From the NCBI RefSeq assembly GCF_001665875.1, contig NZ_LZTA01000059.1, forward strand, positions 1-64,000: a DNA stretch of 64,000 nucleotides, in the 5' to 3' direction. This stretch comes from Mycobacterium sp. 852002-40037_SCH5390672 (GTDB taxonomy: Bacteria; Actinomycetota; Actinomycetes; Mycobacteriales; Mycobacteriaceae). This document shows positions 1 to 7,328 of the stretch, one piece after another (within the stretch, counting starts at the first letter, position 1; every line of letters begins with the position of its first letter). A program made the position numbers and the translations under genes. A model generated the notes under the pieces. The model did not search any database, was not told the DNA's origin, and saw only the letters and a program-made list of their open reading frames with translations.

Positions 1-102
1 CCCCCCCCCCCCCCCCCCCCCCCCCCGTTTTTTTTTCAAGCAGACGACGGCATACGAGCTTACTACGCGTCTCGTGGGCTCGGAGATGTGTATAAGAGAC
101 AG
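1..102. other. Sequencing adapter contamination (Illumina P7 / Nextera)
   Basis: This is not genomic DNA. Bases 1-26 are a poly-C run and 28-36 a poly-T run. Bases 37-60 read as an error-containing P7 flow-cell primer. Bases 61-68 are an 8-base i7-type index (TACTACGC). Bases 69-102 match the Nextera read-2 and transposon mosaic end, finishing TATAAGAGACAG. Genomic sequence starts at 103. Read on the minus strand, the adapter adds the well-known artefact peptide CLLYTSPSPRD to the end of the neighbouring gene. The true left end of the contig is therefore position 103. Confidence 0.97.
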
Positions 103-497
103 GCGTTCGGTGGGGGATGAGAAAGGCCGCCAGGCGGGGGGTGTCCTGGAGGGGCGGCGGACGGCGCGGTTTGAAAGGCCAGGCGCGGACCGCGCTGGGG
201 ATCCCCGATCGTGATCTCCAGACCATCGCGGATTTCGAGGGTCGGCACCCGGGATCCGTTGGCGAAGATGCCGCGGCGGCTCAGGTCGATGGCCACCCAG
301 TGAGTCCCCGTGAACCGCAGGATCACATCCACGCGGGGCGCCGACGGCGGTTGTGGGGGATTGCCGAGACGCTCCAGCGGGATGTCACAACCCGGGCCAT
401 AGCCCACGATCACGTCGCGGCCCGGGCTGAAGACATACCTCGTCGGTCCGGCCCATACGGTCAGCGAAGCCGGAAGGGCCGAAGCCTCAGTCGGCAT
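103..497 (-). CDS. FHA-domain protein, 3' end cut off by contig end
   Basis: This is the N-terminal part, about 131 genuine residues, of a protein beginning with a forkhead-associated domain, which binds phosphothreonine peptides and usually serves Ser/Thr kinase signalling. The FHA fold is visible from about residue 12 (LTVWAGPTRYVFSPGRDVIVG) to about residue 110 (ITIGDPQRG). It includes the core strand WVAIDLSRRGIFANGSRVP. A proline/glycine-rich linker follows, and then the contig runs into adapter. The start is ATG at 497, because AAAGG lies 8 bases upstream; the upstream in-frame GTG at 506 has no room for a ribosome binding site. The N-terminus resembles the FHA domain of the mycobacterial ABC exporter Rv1747, but the lost C-terminus means the full domain set is unknown. 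Any database copy ending in CLLYTSPSPRD would be an artefact. Confidence 0.8.
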
Positions 498-626
498 GGC
501 CGCCACCTTTCGTCACCGGTCAGCTCGATTGGTCTCGCCGTCAGGACTGTCCCGCCCTCGGGCGCCCGGTCGCCGTGCTCGGTTAAGTGTCCACCCCTGC
601 CCGAGCTCTCCACCAGCGTCCACCGT

Positions 627-1115
627 TCACAGCGTGTTGCGGCGGCCGCCCAGGGAGGTGGCAAGCGAGGCGTTGTCGAGCAGCCTGCGCAACACGTCGA
701 CCGCTTCCATCAGTACTTGACGGTCCGAGGAGGCGAGCAGCGCCAATTGCGGCTCAATCGCGGCGGCGCGGTCGGCCCGAACCGCGTTGAGCGTGCGCCT
801 GCCGTCGGCGGTGATCCGGATTCGGACCGCACGCGCGTCGCCGGGGTCGACCATCCGCGTGACCAGGCCCGCCTCCTCGAGCCGGCGCACCTGCGTGGTC
901 ATCGTGGGTTGCGAACAATGATCGACGGCGGCCAGGTCACCGATTCGGGCTTCGCCGTGAGCTTCGATGGTGGCCAGCAACCTGGCCTGCGCTGCAGGCA
1001 ACGGCATCTGGATGCGTTGGGTGGCCAGGCGGTTGAGCCGGGCTACCACCGCGAGCAGATCGGCCCCCAGTCCCTGCGCTCCCTCGAGCTTTGCGGTATC
1101 GACGACGTTGTCCAT
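627..1115 (-). CDS. MarR-family transcriptional regulator
   Basis: A winged-helix repressor of 162 residues, the normal size for MarR proteins. The helix-turn-helix core runs about residues 45-110: it has IGDLAAVDHCSQPTMTTQVRRLEEAGLV followed by the wing DPGDARAVRIRITADGRR. Terminal helices form the dimer interface. The start is ATG at 1115. It is divergent from the ECF transporter gene with only about 48 bases between, and that gap carries an inverted repeat suited to a dimeric repressor. It probably represses itself and the transporter. The arrangement matches what I recall for Rv2327 next to Rv2326c/Rv2325c in M. tuberculosis. The ligand cannot be inferred from the sequence. Confidence 0.9.
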   Translation of the reverse strand: MDNVVDTAKLEGAQGLGADLLAVVARLNRLATQRIQMPLPAAQARLLATIEAHGEARIGDLAAVDHCSQPTMTTQVRRLEEAGLVTRMVDPGDARAVRIRITADGRRTLNAVRADRAAAIEPQLALLASSDRQVLMEAVDVLRRLLDNASLATSLGGRRNTL

Positions 1116-1125
1116 CTATCCATGG

Positions 1126-1146
1126 TTGCATAGCTTTGCTAAGCGA
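1126..1146. promoter_or_regulatory. Candidate MarR operator (imperfect palindrome)
   Basis: TTGCATAGC (1126-1134), spacer TTT, then GCTAAGCGA (1138-1146). The right arm reverse-complements to TCGCTTAGC, matching the left arm at 7 of 9 positions. It lies in the 48-base divergent gap between the MarR gene and the ECF transporter gene, as expected for an autoregulatory MarR site. This is inferred from position and symmetry only. Confidence 0.55.
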
Positions 1147-1163
1147 GACCAAAATGACGACGC

Positions 1164-3266
1164 GTGCCGCGCAAAAGCCATCTTCGTCGGACACTCCTGC
1201 TCTCGACTGGCAGAATCGCCCAAGTGACCTTGCTGCGTTTTCGGCGATCTGGGGAAGGGTCGCTGCGGCCGAACGAGTTGGCACAGGCCGCGGTAATGGG
1301 AGCCCTCTGTGCGGCGATCGAGATCCTCGCCGCGGTAATCCCGTTCGCTCAAGGGCTGGGGGTGCTGGGCACGGTACCCATGGGATTACTGGCCTACCGC
1401 TATCGTCCCCGAGCGCTGATGGCGGCGACGGTAGCTGGTGGGATAATCGCGTTTTTGATCGCCGGACTGGGCAGTCTGTTCATGCTCATCGATTGCGCCT
1501 GGGTCGGCGGATTGTGCGGAATCGTCAAACGCAAAGGCCGCGGCTTACCGACGGTTGCGCTGTTGTCGTTGATCGCGGGTGTTCTGTGGGGCGCCGGGTG
1601 GGTCGCGGTCCTGGCGGTGCTGAGCCGGCTGCGGCGCTTGTTCTTCGACGTCATCACCGCCAACGCGAACGGGGTCGCGGCATTTCTGAATTGGGTACAC
1701 CTGCATGGTGTTGGCGTTGGACTGAAGCGGTACGTCGCCGACGGGATACAGCACTGGCCGCTGCTGATTTTCCCGTACATGGTCCTGTTGGTCGTCATCG
1801 TTTCGTTCATCAGCTGGTCGGCGCTGTCTCGCCTCTTGGAACGGATGCGCAAGGTCCCTGACGTCCACAAGCTCGACACCTCCGACGATGCCCAGACTCG
1901 AGGCACGCCGGTTGGGCCGGTGCCGGTGCGGTTGGACAAGGTGCGATTCCGCTACCCCGGCGCCGAGCGAGACGCGCTGCGCGAGGTCACTCTCGACGTT
2001 CATGCCGGCGAACACATCGCGGTCACCGGCGCCAACGGTTCGGGGAAGACCACGTTGATGCTGATCCTGGCCGGCCGATCACCGACGGCAGGCAGCGTCG
2101 ACCGCCCGGGAAGTGTGGGACTCGGTCAGGTGGGGGGCACCGCGATTGTGTTGCAGCACCCCAAAAGTCAAGTCCTGGGTACCAGGGTCGCCGACGATGT
2201 GGTCTGGGGTTTGCCCCCGGACGCCGATATCGACGTAGGTCGATTGCTGCGCGAGGTCGGCCTGGAAGGACTTGCCGAACGTGACACCGGAAGTTTGTCC
2301 GGCGGGGAACTGCAGCGCCTCGCACTCGCGGCCGCGCTGGCGCGGGATCCCGCGCTGCTCATCGCCGACGAGGTCACCACCATGGTCGACCAGCAGGGCC
2401 GAGATGCCTTGCTGGGCGTGCTGTCTGGCCTTGCAAAACGGCACCAGACGGCGTTGGTGCACATCACCCATTACGACAACGAGGCCGCATCCGCCGACCG
2501 CATCATCGAACTCAGTGACTCGCCGGACAACACCGTGACGGCCGAGACCGCGACCGCGCCGGCGAGGGCCGCCGGCATCAGTCGCGACTCGAGCACTCCG
2601 GTGCTGGAACTCATCGATGTCGGTCACGAATACGCCAGCGGCACACCGTGGTCCAAGGTCGCCCTGCGCGATGTCAGCTTCGTGGTGGAGCAGGGCGACG
2701 GGGTGTTGATCCACGGCGGCAACGGCTCGGGTAAATCGACGCTCGCGTGGATCATGGCCGGCCTGACGATCCCGACCAGCGGCACCTGCCTGATCGATGG
2801 CGAGCCCACCCACGAACACGTGGGCGAGGTCGCGCTGTCGTTCCAGTCTGCCCGCCTGCAGTTGATGCGCGATCATGTCGACGCCGAAGTCGCATCCGCA
2901 GCGGGTTTTTCGCAGCTCGACGAGGACCGCGTGGCCGAGGCGCTGATCTCGGTGGGGCTGGACCCGGCGATGGGCAAGCGACGCATCGACCAACTTAGTG
3001 GCGGCCAGATGCGCCGTGTGGTGCTGGCCGGACTGCTGGCGCGTTCCCCACGGGCGTTGGTCCTTGACGAGCCGCTGGCAGGATTGGATGTCGCCAGTCA
3101 GCGCGGCCTGCTGCGGCTGCTGGAGAACCTGCGCAGGGAACGAGGTCTGACGGTGGTGGTGATCTCCCACGACATCGTCGGACTGGAGGACCTCTGCCCG
3201 CGAACCCTGTTCCTGCGTGGCGGAATACTGGAAACGGCGTCTACCGCGGCGGGGGGTATGCCGTGA
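1164..3266 (+). CDS. ECF transporter fused S-component and two ATPase domains
   Basis: Energy-coupling-factor ABC transporter protein of about 700 residues. The first ~230 residues are a membrane domain like an S (substrate-binding) component, with several hydrophobic helices from [19 protein letters not shown] onward. Two ABC ATPase domains follow. The first has Walker [10 protein letters not shown] (about residue 289), signature LSGGELQRL (about 378) and IADEV. The second has GGNGSGKST (about 519), signature LSGGQMRR (about 611) and VLDEPLAG. Its stop overlaps the EcfT gene by 4 bases, so the two form one complex importing a vitamin or metal; the substrate is unknown. GTG at 1164 was chosen to agree with the recalled ~697-residue length of Rv2326c. 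GTG at 1224 (680 residues) is a serious alternative because codon use before it is less typical. Confidence 0.88.
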   Translation: MPRKSHLRRTLLLSTGRIAQVTLLRFRRSGEGSLRPNELAQAAVMGALCAAIEILAAVIPFAQGLGVLGTVPMGLLAYRYRPRALMAATVAGGIIAFLIAGLGSLFMLIDCAWVGGLCGIVKRKGRGLPTVALLSLIAGVLWGAGWVAVLAVLSRLRRLFFDVITANANGVAAFLNWVHLHGVGVGLKRYVADGIQHWPLLIFPYMVLLVVIVSFISWSALSRLLERMRKVPDVHKLDTSDDAQTRGTPVGPVPVRLDKVRFRYPGAERDALREVTLDVHAGEHIAVTGANGSGKTTLMLILAGRSPTAGSVDRPGSVGLGQVGGTAIVLQHPKSQVLGTRVADDVVWGLPPDADIDVGRLLREVGLEGLAERDTGSLSGGELQRLALAAALARDPALLIADEVTTMVDQQGRDALLGVLSGLAKRHQTALVHITHYDNEAASADRIIELSDSPDNTVTAETATAPARAAGISRDSSTPVLELIDVGHEYASGTPWSKVALRDVSFVVEQGDGVLIHGGNGSGKSTLAWIMAGLTIPTSGTCLIDGEPTHEHVGEVALSFQSARLQLMRDHVDAEVASAAGFSQLDEDRVAEALISVGLDPAMGKRRIDQLSGGQMRRVVLAGLLARSPRALVLDEPLAGLDVASQRGLLRLLENLRRERGLTVVVISHDIVGLEDLCPRTLFLRGGILETASTAAGGMP

Positions 3267-4117
3267 CCGCACCCGCGGACACCAACCCGGCACCGAACCG
3301 CTCCCGGCGAACTCACCGCCCGGTGGTGCTGTTGGTGCCGGTTCCGGGCACCTCGAAGATCCACGAATTGTGGGCCGGCACCAAACTGTTGGTGGTGCTG
3401 GGCGTTTCGATACTGTTGACCTTCTACCCAGGCTGGGCGACCGTCGGACTGATGTTGGTCTTGCTGATCACTGCGGCGCGGCTCGCCCACATTCCCCGCG
3501 GCGCGTTGCCCTCGCCGCGGCGTTGGATATGGATCGCCCTGGCCGTGGGGGCTATAACTGCCGCGCTCGGCGCCGGTAGTCCGGTCATCGAGATAGCCGG
3601 GGTGCACATCGGGCTGGGCGGAACACTGCACTTCGTGCGGGTCACCGCGTTGTCGATCGTGTTGATCGGCCTGGGCGCGATGCTGTCGTGGACCACCAAC
3701 GTCGCCGAAATGGGGCCGGCGCTGGCGACTTTGGGCCGACCGTTGCGGTGGCTGCGGATCCCAAGCGACGAGTGGGCCGTCGCCCTGGCGCTCGCGTTAC
3801 GGGCCTTCCCGATGTTGATCGAAGAATTTCAAGTGCTCTACGCCGCCCGGCGACTGCGCCCCAACCAGGAACCGCGCAGCCGCAGGGCCCGCAGGCGGCA
3901 GCAGGCCCGGGACATGATCGACCTACTCACGGCGGCAATCGTTGTGACGTTGCGACGCGCGGACGAGATGGGCGACGCGATCACCGCCCGAGGCGGCATC
4001 GGCCAGCTGGCGGCCGCACCGGCCCGGCCGAAACTGGCGGACTGGGTGGCGCTCGGCGTTACCACGGCCGCCGGGGCCATTGGAGTGGTCATCGACTCGA
4101 TACTGCAATTCCATTAG
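3263..4117 (+). CDS. ECF transporter transmembrane T component (EcfT)
   Basis: A 284-residue CbiQ/EcfT-type integral membrane protein coupling the ATPases of the preceding gene to the S component. Hydrophobic helices begin near residue 38 ([20 protein letters not shown]). The coupling-helix region with small-residue/Arg motifs appears at [14 protein letters not shown] and in [13 protein letters not shown], the segment that carries the family's A-R-G motif. The GTG start overlaps the preceding stop by 4 bases (GTGA), indicating translational coupling. It corresponds to Rv2325c in the recalled M. tuberculosis order. An arginine-rich loop ([13 protein letters not shown]) separates the last membrane segments. 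Confidence 0.88.
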   Translation: MTAPADTNPAPNRSRRTHRPVVLLVPVPGTSKIHELWAGTKLLVVLGVSILLTFYPGWATVGLMLVLLITAARLAHIPRGALPSPRRWIWIALAVGAITAALGAGSPVIEIAGVHIGLGGTLHFVRVTALSIVLIGLGAMLSWTTNVAEMGPALATLGRPLRWLRIPSDEWAVALALALRAFPMLIEEFQVLYAARRLRPNQEPRSRRARRRQQARDMIDLLTAAIVVTLRRADEMGDAITARGGIGQLAAAPARPKLADWVALGVTTAAGAIGVVIDSILQFH

Positions 4118-4145
4118 GCAATCAGTTGTTTCGCTGCGTGAGCAG

Positions 4146-4235
4146 ATGACCGATATCCAGCGCACCCGCACCATCGCGGCTGCCGTCGACGACATCTGGA
4201 ATGTCCTGGCGGACTTCGGCTCAATCAGCAAGTGA
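4146..4235 (+). pseudogene. Remnant of SRPBCC/polyketide-cyclase-like gene (5' end only)
   Basis: An ATG opens 29 codons reading MTDIQRTRTIAAAVDDIWNV followed by LADFGSISK, the typical N-terminus of a mycobacterial START/SRPBCC ligand-binding protein. The frame then stops at TGA (4233-4235), where the family normally has tryptophan (ISKW). The next three codons (GCC GCT AAC) could still belong to the old gene, but the sequence then switches to a sulfatase C-terminus. It is a broken gene fragment, with the rest deleted. Confidence 0.7.
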
Positions 4236-4245
4236 GCCGCTAACG

Positions 4246-4596
4246 GCCGGCGGGCACCTGTGGAAGCTGGTCCGCACCTTCGACGATCCGGGCACCTGGA
4301 CCGAACCGGGAGTGCGTCACCTGGCGGCCAACGGGCTGGGGGGAGAGGCCTACCGAACGTCTCCGCTCGACGATCAGTGGGAGCTGTACGATCTGACGGC
4401 CGACCCGATCGAAGCGACGAACCGTTGGACGGATCCGCAATTGCACGAGCTGCGACAGCATTTGCGGACCCAACTCAAACGCCTCCGGACCCAATCCGTT
4501 CCCGAGCGAAATCATCCGTGGCCGTACGCATCTCGTCGCTCCAACGCAGTACGTTCGCGGCGGTCTCGGCTGGCGCGGCTGATTCGCCGGCGCTGA
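4246..4596 (+). pseudogene. Remnant of sulfatase gene (C-terminal fragment)
   Basis: In a frame running to the TGA at 4594-4596, the codons read GGHLWKLVRTFDDPGTW and QWELYDLTADPIEATNRW, then PQLHELRQHLRTQL. The 'ELYDLTxDPxExxN' string is the standard C-terminal signature of alkaline-phosphatase-fold sulfatases. The catalytic N-terminal domain (Cys/Ser-x-Pro-x-Arg) is absent. No convincing start codon or ribosome binding site exists, and the fragment abuts the SRPBCC remnant. It therefore looks like the 3' end left by a deletion that removed both the rest of the SRPBCC gene and most of the sulfatase. Confidence 0.75.
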
Positions 4597-4612
4597 CTGC
4601 AGACACCTACCG

Positions 4613-5059
4613 CTACGGCCGCATCCGGTCGATGAGGTTGGACAACACGACGATGCTTTCGCTGCGTTCGACGTCTGCGCTGGACCGGATTCGCTCCAAT
4701 GCCGCCTCCAGATGCCGCATGTCGCGCGCCAGGACGTGCAGGATCGCATCGGGGGCACCGGTCACCGTCGCGGCGCTGACCACCTCGGGGATATCGACCC
4801 AGGCCGCCTGCAGCTTGTCGGGCGCGATCCTGCCGTGACAGAACACCTGGACATAAGCCTCGGTGTTCCAGCCCAGTGCATTGCGGTCGATGACGGTGGT
4901 GAAGCTTTTGATGACACCGCTGTCCAGCATCCGGTCGACGCGACGCTTCACCGCCGGGGCCGACAGATTCACTTTCTCGCCGATTTCGGCGAAGGTGGCT
5001 CGCGCATGTTCGGTCAGCTCGGTGAGGATGCGCTCGTCGGTCTCGTCCAAGCGGTCCAT
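4613..5059 (-). CDS. Lrp/AsnC-family transcriptional regulator
   Basis: A protein of 148 residues with the standard two-domain AsnC layout. Residues 1-60 form the helix-turn-helix (LDETDERILTELTEHARATF, then SAPAVKRRVDRMLDSGVI). Residues about 65-145 form the RAM ligand-binding domain with the GAPDAILHVLARD segment. The start is ATG at 5059, preceded by GGGGGT. It is divergent from the guanidino hydrolase/rocD/rocE operon with a 124-base gap full of repeated motifs, so it very probably controls that operon in response to an amino acid such as arginine or ornithine. Size and position agree with Rv2324 as recalled. The effector and sign of control are inference. Confidence 0.92.
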   Translation of the reverse strand: MDRLDETDERILTELTEHARATFAEIGEKVNLSAPAVKRRVDRMLDSGVIKSFTTVIDRNALGWNTEAYVQVFCHGRIAPDKLQAAWVDIPEVVSAATVTGAPDAILHVLARDMRHLEAALERIRSSADVERSESIVVLSNLIDRMRP

Positions 5060-5083
5060 GGCGACCCCCTACCCGGCTAGAAA

Positions 5084-5181
5084 CAATAAATCGTTGATAG
5101 CGAGATCCTAACGCAATAAATCGAGTATGAACGCGCAATGATAGTCATTTGATTGTTCCAGGCGCCTCAAATATCGTTGAT
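5084..5181. promoter_or_regulatory. Candidate AsnC/Lrp operator array
   Basis: The AT-rich gap between the AsnC gene and the rocD operon holds CAATAAATCG twice (5084-5093, 5114-5123; 30 bases apart) and ATCGTTGAT twice (5090-5098, 5173-5181; 83 bases apart). The offsets are close to 3 and 8 helical turns, as expected for an Lrp-type octamer wrapping DNA. ATCGTTGAT is itself nearly symmetric (ATC...GAT). Binding is inferred. Confidence 0.55.
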
Positions 5182-5184
5182 TTA
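5172..5184 (+). promoter_or_regulatory. Candidate -10 element of a leaderless rocD-operon transcript
   Basis: TATCGT at 5172-5177 fits the mycobacterial TANNNT -10 element and ends six bases before the ATG at 5184. No ribosome binding site precedes that ATG. The message probably starts at or next to the start codon. The element overlaps the second ATCGTTGAT motif, so a bound AsnC protein could control it directly. Confidence 0.45.
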
Positions 5185-6053
5185 TGACGGAGCAACAGGT
5201 GGCAGCGCCTCTGGCTGCAGAGCGATCAGCCCCTGGGCCCGTCGCGCTCGGCCGCATGCCGAGTGTGCGCCGGTATGCGATGACACCGCCGGCCTTCTTC
5301 GCCATCGAGTACGCGATCAACCCCTGGATGGACCTCGCCACGCCCGTCGATGTTGGCCTCGCACAAGCACAGTGGGACAACTTGCATCAGACCTATCTAC
5401 GGCTGGGGCATCAGGTGGAGGTGATCGAGCCCATCGCCGGGCTTCCGGACATGGTCTACGCCGCCAACGGCGGGTTCATCGCGCAAGATGTCGCGATCGT
5501 CGCGAGGTTTCGGTTCGCCGAGCGAGCCGGCGAATCGCGCGCCTACGCAAAGTGGATGTCGTCGCTCGGCTACCGGCCCGTGTTCACCCGCCACGTCAAC
5601 GAGGGGCAAGGCGACCTGCTGAAGGTGGGCGACATCGTGTTGGCCGGCTGGGGGTTTCGCACCGACCGCCGCGCGCATTCGGAAATCTCCGCGGCGCTGC
5701 GGGCGCCGGTCGTCTCGCTGGAGCTGGTGGACCCCCGCTTCTACCATCTCGATACCGCCTTGGCTGTTCTCGACGACCACACGATCGCGTTCTATCCGCC
5801 GGCATTCAGCGCCGCGGCCCAACAGCAACTGGGTGCGCTGTTCCCAGACGCCATCGTGGCCGGCACGGCCGACGCTTATGTGCTGGGTCTCAACGTCGTC
5901 TCTGACGGTCTGCACGTTGTGCTTCCATCCGCAGCAACAGGTTTCGCTGCACAACTGCGTCGAGCCGGCTTCGAACCGATTGGCCTCGACTTGTCCGAGG
6001 TGCTCAAGGGCGGCGGTTCCGTCAAGTGCTGCACATTGGAGGTATTCCCATGA
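5184..6053 (+). CDS. DDAH/arginine-dihydrolase-like guanidino hydrolase
   Basis: A 289-residue member of the guanidino-group-modifying superfamily (arginine deiminase, DDAH, amidinotransferase), acting in the cytosol. Visible family features are the substrate Asp/Asn segment DMVYAANGGF, the GQGD motif near residue 145, the catalytic His in FYHLDTALAVL, and the C-terminal nucleophile Cys in GGGSVKCCTLE. The second Cys is unusual. Its stop overlaps the rocD start by 4 bases, and an arginine/ornithine permease follows. This context suggests arginine (or methylarginine) is converted to ornithine or citrulline and passed to RocD. Activity could be DDAH, deiminase or ArgZ-type dihydrolase; sequence alone does not decide. 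It equates to Rv2323c as recalled. Confidence 0.82.
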   Translation: MTEQQVAAPLAAERSAPGPVALGRMPSVRRYAMTPPAFFAIEYAINPWMDLATPVDVGLAQAQWDNLHQTYLRLGHQVEVIEPIAGLPDMVYAANGGFIAQDVAIVARFRFAERAGESRAYAKWMSSLGYRPVFTRHVNEGQGDLLKVGDIVLAGWGFRTDRRAHSEISAALRAPVVSLELVDPRFYHLDTALAVLDDHTIAFYPPAFSAAAQQQLGALFPDAIVAGTADAYVLGLNVVSDGLHVVLPSAATGFAAQLRRAGFEPIGLDLSEVLKGGGSVKCCTLEVFP

Positions 6054-7300
6054 CGATTCTCGACGCGCAAACGTCGCAGAAGGTCACCGCCAACCGAATC
6101 GAGACCGCGATCAGGTTGGTAGAAAAGCGTGCGGCGCATAACTATTCGCCGCTTCCTGTGGTCGCCGCAAGGGCCGAGGGCGCGTGGATCACCGATGTCG
6201 ATGGTCGACGCTACCTGGATTGCCTGTCCGCCTATTCCGCGATGAACTTCGGTCACCGCAATCCCGAGATCACCGCGACGGCGCATGCGCAACTCGACGC
6301 AGTTACGTTGGTTAGCCGGGCATTTCATTCCGACAAGCTCGGGCCCTTCTGCGCAGCTCTTGCCTACCTATGCGACAAGGACATGGTGCTGCCGATGAAT
6401 TCGGGCGCCGAAGCCGTGGAGAGCGGTCTGAAGGTCGCCCGCAAGTGGGGCGCCGATGTCAAGGGTGTTCCCGAGGGGCAGGCGAACATCATCGTGGCCG
6501 ACGACAACTTCCACGGCCGCACGATCAGCATTGTCAGCTTCTCGTCGGATCCCACCGCGCGGGATGGATTTGGGCCTTTCACACCGGGATTCCGGTCGGT
6601 GCCGTTCGGTGACGCCGACGCCCTGGCGCAGGCGATCGATGACAACACCGTCGCGGTGCTGCTGGAGCCGATCCAGGGAGAGGCCGGCATCATCGTCCCG
6701 CCCGACGACTATCTACCGGCCGTCCGTGCGCTGTGCAGCGAGCACAACGTGCTGATGATCGCCGACGAGATCCAGTCGGGCCTGGCGCGCACCGGCTACA
6801 CGTTCGCCTGCGACCGGTGGCGGGTGGTCCCCGACGTGTACCTGCTCGGTAAGGCGCTGGGCGGCGGAGTGGTTCCGCTGTCGGCGGTGGTGGCCGACCG
6901 CGACATCCTGGGCGTACTGCATCCCGGCCAGCATGGCTCCACCTTCGGCGGCAACCCACTGGCCGCCGCGATCGGCACCACCGTGGTGTCGATGCTGGCG
7001 CGCGGCGAATTCCAGGCTCGGGCGACTGCGCTGGGCGCGCACCTGCATCGGCGGCTTCGAGGGCTGATCGGCGCCGGTGTATTGGAGGTACGCGGCCTTG
7101 GGTTGTGGGCCGGCGTCGATATCGACCCGTCTCTGGGCGCCGGTAAACAGATGAGCTTGCGGCTGGCTGAGCGCGGTGTACTGGTGAAAGACACCCACGG
7201 CTCGACGTTGCGTTTCTCTCCACCTCTGGTGGTCACCGCCCAGGAGATCGACTGGGCGGTTGGCCAGCTTGCTGCGGTATTAGGGGAGGCTGCTTCATAA
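6050..7300 (+). CDS. rocD: Ornithine aminotransferase, intact
   Basis: A PLP-dependent class III aminotransferase of 416 residues converting ornithine plus 2-oxoglutarate to glutamate semialdehyde and glutamate. Landmarks are NSGAEAVESGLKVARKWG, the Asp that binds the PLP ring nitrogen in ADEIQSGLARTG, the Schiff-base Lys in LLGKALGGG, and the phosphate-binding GSTFGGNPLA. The ATG at 6050 has GGAGG 7 bases upstream and overlaps the preceding stop (ATGA). In M. tuberculosis, as I recall, this gene is split into rocD1 and rocD2 by a frameshift. Here it is a single uninterrupted frame, so the pathway should be functional. A permease (rocE) follows 28 bases downstream. Confidence 0.95.
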   Translation: MTILDAQTSQKVTANRIETAIRLVEKRAAHNYSPLPVVAARAEGAWITDVDGRRYLDCLSAYSAMNFGHRNPEITATAHAQLDAVTLVSRAFHSDKLGPFCAALAYLCDKDMVLPMNSGAEAVESGLKVARKWGADVKGVPEGQANIIVADDNFHGRTISIVSFSSDPTARDGFGPFTPGFRSVPFGDADALAQAIDDNTVAVLLEPIQGEAGIIVPPDDYLPAVRALCSEHNVLMIADEIQSGLARTGYTFACDRWRVVPDVYLLGKALGGGVVPLSAVVADRDILGVLHPGQHGSTFGGNPLAAAIGTTVVSMLARGEFQARATALGAHLHRRLRGLIGAGVLEVRGLGLWAGVDIDPSLGAGKQMSLRLAERGVLVKDTHGSTLRFSPPLVVTAQEIDWAVGQLAAVLGEAAS

Positions 7301-7328
7301 TCAGCTGACCCGGCCACAGGAGGCGCAC

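Noticed and set aside
117..1133. A 338-codon plus-strand frame over the FHA and MarR genes.
   Set aside because: It is antisense to two recognisable minus-strand proteins and its product has no motif and poor codon use.
4201..4596. Treating the sulfatase-like frame as a real 131-residue gene.
   Set aside because: It lacks the catalytic domain, has no ribosome binding site, and its first codons belong to a different broken gene.
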